The notes under the pieces are model-generated. The model searched no databases and had not been told where the DNA came from. It saw only the letters and a list, made by a program, of their open reading frames with translations. 13,346 bases of DNA. Origin: CAYVQU01 sp964453155. Lineage in GTDB: Bacteria; Chloroflexota; Anaerolineae; Anaerolineales; UBA11858. Shown one piece after another: positions 6,543-12,433 of the stretch. Where the stretch lies: contig CAYVQU010000151.1 of NCBI GenBank assembly GCA_964453155.1, positions 1 through 13,346 on the forward strand. The letters run 5' to 3'. Position 1 is the first letter of the stretch. Each line of letters starts with the position of its first letter. The translations under genes were made by a program, and so were the position numbers.

Positions 6543-7946
6543 ATGACGACCCAAACCCCCCAATACGAACGTAAAGTTACCGGCGCAGAGCGGTTCTTTT
6601 CCCATTCACCGTTTTCAACCGTGACGATGGTGGCTCGCATCACGGGCCAGGTTAGCGCCGAGATGCTGCAACAGGCGGTGATGAAACTCCAGCAGCAGCA
6701 TGTTCTCTTGCAAGTACGGATTAAATATGACCAGCACGAAGAACCCTGGTTTACCACCGAGGGCGTCCAAGAAATTCCAATCGAAGTCGTGCCGCGCCAT
6801 TCCAAAGACGATTGGATCAAAATCCACGCCGAAGCCTCCAAAATCCCCTATGAATTTGAAGCCCGACCAGCAATCCGCTTCATTTTGGTTCAGTCGCCAG
6901 AAATATCCGAATTGATCATTCTATGTCACCACATCATTTGCGACGGTCTATCTTTAGCCTATCTGGCGCGGGACATCCTCGTTTATCTGGGGGATTTTAC
7001 AATTTATCCAGAACCACTAGCGATCACACCGGTTACAGTCGATACCCTTCCCAGCGAGGTGGTTCCTTCCGGTTTAGTCAAATTTTTTATCAATCGCATC
7101 AATCAAAAATGGGCGGCAGAAATTGTCCATTTTGATCAGGATGATTATGAAGCCCTGACCGAAGCGTATTGGGACAGTTACCAACATGAAATCGTCTCCA
7201 TTGAGTTATCTGCAGAGGAGACTGCGAAACTAGTCGCCCGGTGCCGGGCAGAGCAAGTCACGGTGAATTCGGCCCTCACTGCCGCTTTTTCGGGGGCGTT
7301 GGGTCTGGAAACTGGAGGTGCGCCACACCGCCCCAAAACGGCTATTGCGGTGAGCGTTCGCGAGCGAGTCACCAATCCACCGGGAGAAGGTTTAGGATTT
7401 TATGCCCAAGGATTTGAACTGCACCAGAAATTCAATTCGAAGAGAGGTTTTTGGGACAATGCCCGGGTTTACCACCAAAAAATAAAAGCAAACGCGGCGA
7501 ATAAAAAAGTATTCAATAATCTCCCCAATTTTTTACTGATGGATTCGAATATTTACGAGGCCCTCAACTTCAAAAAATTGGGCGCGTTGGTGTCACCGCA
7601 ATCACCCCAATATCAAAAACTATTCGAATTCAGTCAGCGCGATGACGTCGTCGTAAAACTACTACAACGGGCGAAAATGGCCTCGCTAGAGTCGAAGATG
7701 CTAGGCTCAGCAATCACAAATCTCGGCCGGATGGATTTTCCGACCAATTATGGTGCATTGGAATTAGATCGTTTGATCATGCAACCGGGCGGAGCCTTCC
7801 CCCTGGTTCATGTGGATATGGTCATCGGCGCGGTAACCGCGGCTGGCAAACTTAGCCTGGTGATCGAATATACCCAGGCCGCGGTGGATTCGGCTACAAT
7901 AGAGAAAATCAAGTCCAAAGCGCTGAATTTCTTACTCGAGGAGTAA
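6543..7946 (+). CDS. stand-alone condensation-domain (PapA/AATase-like) acyltransferase
   Basis: The 467-residue product belongs to the chloramphenicol acetyltransferase/condensation-domain superfamily. It begins with an ERFF...MVARITGQVSAEMLQQAVMKLQQQH..LQVRI half resembling Pap-type and alcohol acetyltransferase proteins. It carries the catalytic HHIICDG (H129, H130, D134, G135) and ends with a NLGRMDFP segment matching the family's late structural motif. Such enzymes move an acyl group from a CoA or carrier-protein thioester onto an alcohol or amine. No adenylation or carrier domain is fused or nearby, so this is not a peptide-synthetase module. AGGAC near 6532 serves as ribosome site for the ATG at 6543. 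The gene lies 46 bp after the TetR gene and 7 bp before the VOC gene. Substrates are unknown; lipid esterification or acylation of a toxic alcohol are both possible. Confidence 0.8.
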   Translation: MTTQTPQYERKVTGAERFFSHSPFSTVTMVARITGQVSAEMLQQAVMKLQQQHVLLQVRIKYDQHEEPWFTTEGVQEIPIEVVPRHSKDDWIKIHAEASKIPYEFEARPAIRFILVQSPEISELIILCHHIICDGLSLAYLARDILVYLGDFTIYPEPLAITPVTVDTLPSEVVPSGLVKFFINRINQKWAAEIVHFDQDDYEALTEAYWDSYQHEIVSIELSAEETAKLVARCRAEQVTVNSALTAAFSGALGLETGGAPHRPKTAIAVSVRERVTNPPGEGLGFYAQGFELHQKFNSKRGFWDNARVYHQKIKANAANKKVFNNLPNFLLMDSNIYEALNFKKLGALVSPQSPQYQKLFEFSQRDDVVVKLLQRAKMASLESKMLGSAITNLGRMDFPTNYGALELDRLIMQPGGAFPLVHVDMVIGAVTAAGKLSLVIEYTQAAVDSATIEKIKSKALNFLLEE

Positions 7947-7953
7947 AGATTAT

Positions 7954-8382
7954 ATGAAACAAGCCATTGTCCACATTGCCCTGGTCGTCCGTGACTATGA
8001 TGAGGCCATCGCGTTCTACACCGAGAAACTCAATTTCACATTAATCGAAGACACCTACCAACCCGAACAAGATAAACGCTGGGTGGTGGTCGCGCCACCT
8101 GGTTCCACAGAGACAACCGTGTTGCTCGCGCGAGCCTCAAAACCGGCGCAAGAACCTTTTATTGGCAATCAAACCGGGGGCCGGGTATTTTTATTCCTCA
8201 ACTCCGATGATTTTTGGCGAGACTACAATAACATGGTTGCCAAAGGAATAGAATTTGTCCGCCCACCCAAAGAGGAATCCTACGGCACGGTTGCGGTTTT
8301 CAAAGATTTGTATGGCAATTTGTGGGATTTACTCCAGCTCAAAGCCGATCACCCCATCGTCAAACGTAGTAAGGTCGGATAA
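7954..8382 (+). CDS. VOC superfamily (glyoxalase/bleomycin resistance-like) protein
   Basis: The 142-residue product is a two-module vicinal-oxygen-chelate protein: VHIALVVRDYDEAIAFYTEKLNFTL, then GRVFLFLNSDDFWRDYNNMVAKGIEF and YGTVAVFKDLYGNLWDLLQ. It closely resembles a common subgroup of small glyoxalase-like proteins with unproven substrates. H7 is the expected first metal ligand. In related proteins I recall His where this one has N83, and the final acidic ligand position is D125, so metal binding may be altered. GAGGAG (7938-7943) lies at the end of the upstream gene, implying translational coupling with the acyltransferase. Its TAA (8380-8382) runs into the terminator stem. FosB, a bacillithiol-dependent VOC enzyme, was considered because of the bsh operon, but the motifs do not match it. 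Confidence 0.85.
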   Translation: MKQAIVHIALVVRDYDEAIAFYTEKLNFTLIEDTYQPEQDKRWVVVAPPGSTETTVLLARASKPAQEPFIGNQTGGRVFLFLNSDDFWRDYNNMVAKGIEFVRPPKEESYGTVAVFKDLYGNLWDLLQLKADHPIVKRSKVG

Positions 8383-8426
8383 AAACAAAGCTGGCCCTGG
8401 ATTTTTCCAGGGCCAGCTTTGTTTTT
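8381..8426. terminator. 20-bp perfect hairpin, bidirectional terminator
   Basis: 8381-8400 and 8407-8426 are perfect reverse complements around ATTTTT. The GC core CTGGCCCTGG is flanked by A-rich and T-rich arms (AAAAACAAAG / CTTTGTTTTT), so it reads as an intrinsic terminator on both strands. It ends the TetR-acyltransferase-VOC cluster and also the leftward small membrane protein gene that finishes at 8466. The left arm overlaps the last two bases of the VOC stop codon. Confidence 0.93.
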
Positions 8427-8465
8427 ATCTTTACAATCTGATTGATATTCTTTTATCTCGGTGAC

Positions 8466-8675
8466 CTAGAAAATCCAAATCAACAATAGAATAGGTAAGG
8501 CCAGCAATACTAAGGGGATCAAGAGCACTCCCAAAATTGCCAACACAACGCCAATGATCAGAGCAATGACCAAACCGAGGGCGCCGAACACAATCGCAAG
8601 GATCACCCCGACCAACCCCAAAACCAAGCCGACGATGCCGGTGATGATACCAATGATAGCTTCAATAAAACCCAT
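8466..8675 (-). CDS. small, almost wholly hydrophobic membrane protein
   Basis: The predicted 69-residue product is nearly all Ile, Leu, Val, Gly and Ala (for example GFIEAIIGIITGIVGLVLGL), with one Glu near the N-terminus and a Pro/Trp-containing end. It could form two membrane helices with Gly-rich packing faces. I place the start at the ATG 8673-8675 because AAAGGAG (8684-8690 on the minus strand) is eight bases upstream; an in-frame GTG at 8684 overlaps that site. The reading frame is followed by the bidirectional hairpin at 8381-8426. I recognise no family. Its real ribosome site and terminator favour a true gene; composition alone could be an accident of T-rich second codon positions. 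It diverges from the lipoprotein gene. Confidence 0.65.
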   Translation of the reverse strand: MGFIEAIIGIITGIVGLVLGLVGVILAIVFGALGLVIALIIGVVLAILGVLLIPLVLLALPILLLIWIF

Positions 8676-8789
8676 GACAGACACTCCTTTGTGTTGTGCT
8701 TTTCGGCCATAGTCATCACATCAACTTGCCGTGCGCACAACTAGCGGTTCAACTGCCGCAATTCGTTTGAAAATTTATATCTACAACAG

Positions 8790-8799
8790 TTTACGTAAA
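8790..8799. promoter_or_regulatory. 10-bp palindrome TTTACGTAAA in a divergent intergenic region
   Basis: A perfect palindrome lies in the ~200-bp gap between the divergent small membrane protein and lipoprotein genes. The same gap holds ATCTACAA (8779-8786) and its inverse TTGTAGAT (8838-8845), 51 bases apart. A weak promoter, TTGCAA (8813-8818) with a 17-base spacer to TATTGT (8836-8841), could serve the lipoprotein. All are suggestive only. Confidence 0.3.
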
Positions 8800-8876
8800 T
8801 CTCCGGGCAGGGTTGCAAGAAATCGAGGTTCAGGGTATTGTAGATTTATTATAGCCGACGAATACCGGAGGCCAAA

Positions 8877-9431
8877 ATGAATACAAAAAACATTTTTATA
8901 GCCGGGAGCATCAGCGTTGTTTTTATTGTTTCTAGCGCCTGCAACCTGATTCGCTTGATGAATCCTGTGGATGAGGTCGTCTCTGAGATTGAAACCTTGA
9001 CCACGCAAATCCCTATCGAGGAAATCGAAGAGAACCTGGAAGCTTTGGCCACCGAAATCCCCTCAGATTTTGGCGACATTGGGGATTTAGGCGGATTAAC
9101 GGAACTTGCCGGGACAATGGAAGCTTACCAAGATGGATTCGCAACCGGTGAAGCCCCCCCAGACATTCCAGTGATAGCCGAAAATGAAAATTTCCTCGGT
9201 TCTCGCGATTTGGTATCCTATCAAACGCCATTGAAATTCCCGGCCGTTTTAGATTTTTATCAGCACGAAATGGTTGTTAATGGTTGGCAATTTCAAACGG
9301 ATGACTCCGTTATTACAGACCAGGCTGCCGTATTACGGTTTGCTAAACCCAATCGGGAGGCCCTGCTAACCTTAGGTTACAATGAGGCGAACAACAACAC
9401 CGTCGTACTGATTACGATCGAACTTAAATAA
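8877..9431 (+). CDS. predicted lipoprotein of unknown function
   Basis: The 184-residue product begins MNTKNIFIAGSISVVFIVSSAC, a signal peptide ending at a cysteine (residue 22) that suggests lipid attachment, although Ser replaces the usual Leu at -3. A Glu/Ile-rich helical stretch (~30-70, repeating EIETLTTQIPIEEIEE-like units) and a Gly/acid linker follow. A C-terminal domain of about 75 residues (VSYQTPLKFPAVLDFYQHEMVVNGW...AVLRFAKPN) resembles a small alpha/beta domain I associate with Chloroflexota surface proteins. The start is set by GGAGG (8867-8871). The stop TAA is the first three bases of palindromic element copy 2, so the element abuts the coding region exactly. Function is unknown. 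Confidence 0.8.
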   Translation: MNTKNIFIAGSISVVFIVSSACNLIRLMNPVDEVVSEIETLTTQIPIEEIEENLEALATEIPSDFGDIGDLGGLTELAGTMEAYQDGFATGEAPPDIPVIAENENFLGSRDLVSYQTPLKFPAVLDFYQHEMVVNGWQFQTDDSVITDQAAVLRFAKPNREALLTLGYNEANNNTVVLITIELK

Positions 9432-9577
9432 CTGATGTTACGCACGAAGCATCCTGAGTAGGTCCACAGGACCGTATCGAAGGGTGCGGGTCGTCCAAAA
9501 ATTCACCCTTCGATACGCTAGCGCTACTCAGGATGAATTTTCAAGCATATTTTCTCAACCATGCGTAACATCAGTTA
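9429..9577. repeat. palindromic element, copy 2 (TAACTSATGTTACGCA ends)
   Basis: This 149-bp element has perfect 16-bp terminal inverted repeats, TAACTGATGTTACGCA (9429-9444) and its reverse complement (9562-9577). The inner arms match copy 1: CATCCTGAGTAG (9450-9461) with CTACTCAGGATG, GGTCC-ACA-GGACC (9461-9473), and TATCGAAGGGTG with CACCCTTCGATA. The mini-hairpin stem is identical to copy 1 while its loop differs. The sixth terminal base pair is G-C here and C-G in copy 1. The left TAA is the stop of the lipoprotein gene. The right end is only 56 bp before the response regulator start, so it may affect that gene's expression. Confidence 0.92.
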
Positions 9578-9633
9578 AATAAAACCTTGCCCGGTAATAT
9601 TGATCGCAGCCCTGCAATTTAGGTTGGAAAAAA

Positions 9634-10341
9634 ATGATACCTGAAAGAATATTTGTCGTCGAAGACGAACCGGCCCTCTTAGAAACCTTAACTTACAATC
9701 TAGAACAAGCCGGGTATGAGGTAACCGCCATCCCCGATGGCCTCCAGGCCCTGGAAATTGCAAAAAATAACCCGCCCGATTTGATGATTCTCGACATTAT
9801 GCTGCCCGGAATCGATGGCTTCGAAATCACTCGGCTGCTGCGTCAGGAATTGCGGTTTCCCATCCTGATGTTAACCGCCCGAGATGACGAGATCGATCGG
9901 GTTTTAGGCCTGGAACTCGGAGCCGACGATTATCTGACTAAGCCGTTCTCGATGCGCGAATTATTAGCCCGCGTCAAAGCCCAACTCCGCCGCCGCCGCT
10001 TAGATCGCGAAGAAAATGGCCGGCGGCCTAAATCCCCAGATAACCAACTTATTTTCAAAAACCTGCGCATCAACCTGACCCGGCGTGAAGTTCTGCTGAA
10101 CGCTGAAATCATCGCCTTGAAACCGAAAGAGTTCGAGCTGCTACTCTATTTCGGCCAGCATCAAGGCCAAGTTCTTTCCCGCGAGACCCTACTCGAAGAA
10201 GTGTGGGGTTGGGACTTCACTGGTGGCAGCCGGACTGTCGATGTCCACGTCCGGTGGCTGCGAGAAAAAGTCGAGGCCACCCCGGCGAAGCCGACCCGGA
10301 TTATTACAGTGCGGGGGGTTGGGTATCGGTTTGAAGGGTAA
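9634..10341 (+). CDS. OmpR/PhoB-type response regulator
   Basis: The 235-residue product has an N-terminal receiver domain with acidic pocket E10-D11, phospho-acceptor D54 (LMILDIMLPG), T81 (LMLTAR) and K103 (YLTKPFS). A basic linker (~RRRRLDREENGRR) leads to a winged-helix domain of the Trans_Reg_C type (EFELLLYFGQHQGQVLSRETLLEEVWG...SRTVDVHVRWLREKVE...RIITVRGVGYRFEG). Length and motifs are standard for PhoB/PhoP-like activators. The ribosome site before the ATG is weak (AGGTTGG then a run of A). The sensor kinase gene follows after 92 bp, giving a complete two-component system. No phosphate transport gene is in the window, so a phosphate role is unsupported. Confidence 0.93.
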   Translation: MIPERIFVVEDEPALLETLTYNLEQAGYEVTAIPDGLQALEIAKNNPPDLMILDIMLPGIDGFEITRLLRQELRFPILMLTARDDEIDRVLGLELGADDYLTKPFSMRELLARVKAQLRRRRLDREENGRRPKSPDNQLIFKNLRINLTRREVLLNAEIIALKPKEFELLLYFGQHQGQVLSRETLLEEVWGWDFTGGSRTVDVHVRWLREKVEATPAKPTRIITVRGVGYRFEG

Positions 10342-10351
10342 GGTCATATTT

Positions 10352-10416
10352 GTCTAACTAGTCTAAGAAGTCTAATTGGTCAGTTTTGACCAGCTAGACG
10401 AATGAGACCAATTAGA
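10352..10416. repeat. phased GTCTAA repeats and inverted repeat between regulator and kinase genes
   Basis: GTCTAA occurs at 10352, 10361 and 10370, exactly 9 bases apart. TCTAATTGGTC (10371-10381) is matched by GACCAATTAGA (10406-10416), an 11-bp perfect inverted repeat with a 24-base spacer containing TTGACCAGCTAGAC. The region sits directly before the kinase start, which lacks a Shine-Dalgarno sequence. It may be a leader hairpin affecting kinase translation, or a set of regulator binding sites; neither is shown. Confidence 0.5.
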
Positions 10417-10433
10417 TATTCAGACCCATCGAC

Positions 10434-12194
10434 ATGTTAAAAAGCATCCGCTGGCGGATTACCATTCCATATGTAATTTTGACCCTGGTGATTATGCTGG
10501 GGTTGGGGGGCTATTTATCTTCGTTTTTACGGAATAATCATCTCCAGGATTTAGAAAAATCGTTGACGGCGCAGGCCCAGTTGATGAGTGATGCCCTGGC
10601 TCCAATCTTAGGCAGTGATTTCGATAAGGGTGCCGATATCAATGGATTGGCAAATAATTGGGCCGACATGCTCGGAGCCCGGGTAACAATCATCGACATA
10701 GAGGGGATCGTCATTGGTGAATCTCACGAGGACCGGGCCACGATGGACAACCACTTCAACCGTCCTGAAGTCCAAGAGGCCTTAACCACCGGGCAGGGGC
10801 AGCGCATCCGGCGCAGCGCGACCGTAGGGTACGATATGATGTATGTCGCCGTTCCCGTGAAGGAGAATGATCAGATTTTGGGGTTTGCCCGGATCGCCAT
10901 CTCCATTGAGCAAATCAATACAAATATTAATAATCTACGCCAGACGATTTTGATCACGTCAATCATTGCGGCTGGTTTGACGATCGCGCTGTCAACCGTC
11001 ATCGCCGGACGAACGGCCAAACCCATCGAGGAATTAACCCAAACCGCAATCGAAATGGCTCACACGGAAAACGAGCCGCCTTCCCCTTCGGCTGCTTACA
11101 ACGAAGTCGGTCAACTGGCGGAGGCTTTCAACACCCTGGTTTCACAACAACGGACTCAAATTCGGGCCTTGGAAACCGAGCAAGGCAAACTCACCAGCGT
11201 TTTGGAACAAATGACCGATGGCGTGATCATCGCCAATGAAGAGGGCCACATCGAGATGATCAATCCGATGGCCGAAACCTTGTTCGACCTCACTCCCGAT
11301 ACCGCCGAGGGGCAATCATTGGTCCAGGTTTTGCGGCACCACGCGATCATAGAATTATGGCGCAAGTGTCAAAAAACCAGACGTGAACAAACCCTGGCCT
11401 TAGAAATGCCGCGGCAATCAAAGTTTATCCAAACTGTGATCATCTCCCTTGAAGATGCCCTGCCAGGAAATTATCTGCTGCTGTTCCAAGATTTAACCCG
11501 AATGCGGCGGCTAGAAACCGTGCGGCGCGACTTTATCAGTAATATTTCCCATGAATTGCGAACCCCTTTGGCCTCCCTCAAAGCCCTGACCGAAACTCTG
11601 CAAGGGGGTGCCATCGACGATCCCCCCGCGGCTCAACGGTTTTTAAGGCGCATGGAAACCGAGGTCGATGCCCTGACGCATATGGTTTCGGAGTTGCTAG
11701 AACTCACCCGAATCGAGTCCGGTCAGGTTCCCCTGGAATTGCAGCCGGTATCCCCCAAGAAAATTTTGGAACGGGCGATAGAGCGGCTCAGCGTCCAGGC
11801 TGAACGCGCTGGGCTGATAGTTTCGATCTTTTGTCCCGACGACATCATCAACATCATCGCCGACCCACCGCGGATCGGGCAAGCCTTGGTAAACCTACTT
11901 CACAACGCGATCAAATTTACGCCGGAGGGGGGAGAAATCACCCTGGCCGCCTGGCAGCAAGGGGATATTGTGGTCTTTGCCATCGAGGATACTGGGGTGG
12001 GGATCCCTTTCGATGATCTCCCCCGGATCTTCGAGCGCTTCTACAAAGCCGACCGGGCCCGCACCGGCGGTGGCACCGGCTTAGGGCTGGCCATCACCCG
12101 CCACCTCGTCCAGGCTCACGGGGGCCGGATCTGGGTCGAGAGCGTCGAGGGACAGGGGAGCACGTTCTCGTTTTCAATCCCCATCGAGATTTAG
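10434..12194 (+). CDS. PhoR-like membrane sensor histidine kinase
   Basis: The 586-residue product has a first membrane helix (~10-29), an extracytoplasmic sensor of about 140 residues with the VTIIDIEG...MDNHFNRPEVQEAL...MYVAVPV pattern seen in PhoR/WalK-like kinases, and a second helix (~172-192). Next come a HAMP linker (TAKPIEELT...EVGQLAEAFNTLV), a PAS domain (~257-360), HisKA with H373 in SNISHELRTPLASL, and HATPase_c with N491 (NLLHNAIKFTPEGG), D519-T-G-V-G and a GTGLGLAI lid. All key catalytic residues are present. It should autophosphorylate H373 and pass phosphate to D54 of the upstream regulator. No Shine-Dalgarno is visible before the ATG, but that start gives a correct membrane N-terminus. 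The signal is unknown. Confidence 0.92.
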   Translation: MLKSIRWRITIPYVILTLVIMLGLGGYLSSFLRNNHLQDLEKSLTAQAQLMSDALAPILGSDFDKGADINGLANNWADMLGARVTIIDIEGIVIGESHEDRATMDNHFNRPEVQEALTTGQGQRIRRSATVGYDMMYVAVPVKENDQILGFARIAISIEQINTNINNLRQTILITSIIAAGLTIALSTVIAGRTAKPIEELTQTAIEMAHTENEPPSPSAAYNEVGQLAEAFNTLVSQQRTQIRALETEQGKLTSVLEQMTDGVIIANEEGHIEMINPMAETLFDLTPDTAEGQSLVQVLRHHAIIELWRKCQKTRREQTLALEMPRQSKFIQTVIISLEDALPGNYLLLFQDLTRMRRLETVRRDFISNISHELRTPLASLKALTETLQGGAIDDPPAAQRFLRRMETEVDALTHMVSELLELTRIESGQVPLELQPVSPKKILERAIERLSVQAERAGLIVSIFCPDDIINIIADPPRIGQALVNLLHNAIKFTPEGGEITLAAWQQGDIVVFAIEDTGVGIPFDDLPRIFERFYKADRARTGGGTGLGLAITRHLVQAHGGRIWVESVEGQGSTFSFSIPIEI

Positions 12195-12231
12195 AAGGTA
12201 GAACGCGGATGACGTGAATACACTTTGCTAA

Positions 12232-12243
12232 CGCGAATTCGCG
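12232..12243. repeat. 12-bp palindrome CGCGAATTCGCG
   Basis: A perfect palindrome in the gap after the kinase gene, embedded in a degenerate GCGGAT/GCGAAT-rich stretch (about 12202-12250). It probably belongs to decaying short repeats rather than a regulated site. Confidence 0.3.
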
Positions 12244-12274
12244 CGGATTCTCCTAAAAATCATACCCAAAACAA

Positions 12275-12405
12275 AGCATCCTGAGTAGACCAGTGCTTTT
12301 CCGGTCATATCGCCTGTACTGAGCCAGTCGAAGTGAAGGGTGCGAGTCGATCAACTCAAATTCCTATCGCCGCACCCTTCGATACGCTGCGCTACTCAGG
12401 ATGCT
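12275..12405. repeat. palindromic element, related copy 3 without the TAACT ends
   Basis: Outer arms AGCATCCTGAGTAG (12275-12288) and CTACTCAGGATGCT (12392-12405), and inner arms GAAGGGTGCG (12335-12344) and CGCACCCTTC (12371-12380), match the inner stems of copies 1 and 2. It lacks the TAACTSATGTTACGCA ends and carries a different insert with CTGAGCCAGTCGAAG. It lies between convergent genes (kinase and dehydrogenase), where its hairpins could help end transcription from both sides. Confidence 0.85.
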
Positions 12406-12433
12406 AGTCAAATTGTTTTTTCGCGTTCTATTC

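Noticed and set aside
6543..7946. Fragment of a nonribosomal peptide synthetase
   Set aside because: The protein is a complete-length single-domain acyltransferase with its own start and stop, and no adenylation or carrier domain is present nearby.
7954..8382. FosB-type bacillithiol transferase linked to the bsh operon
   Set aside because: The motifs fit a different small glyoxalase-like subgroup and FosB signature segments are absent; the gene is 3.6 kb away in another operon.
8781..9231. Minus-strand open frames overlapping the lipoprotein gene
   Set aside because: They oppose a gene with a signal peptide and good ribosome site and show no recognisable domain.
9634..12194. Calling the two-component system PhoB-PhoR by name
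   Set aside because: Domain layout fits, but no phosphate-transport gene or Pho box is visible, and many unrelated systems share this layout.
1060..12405. CRISPR array made of the repeated palindromes
   Set aside because: The copies are kilobases apart, long and internally palindromic, with no regular short repeats and spacers and no cas genes.
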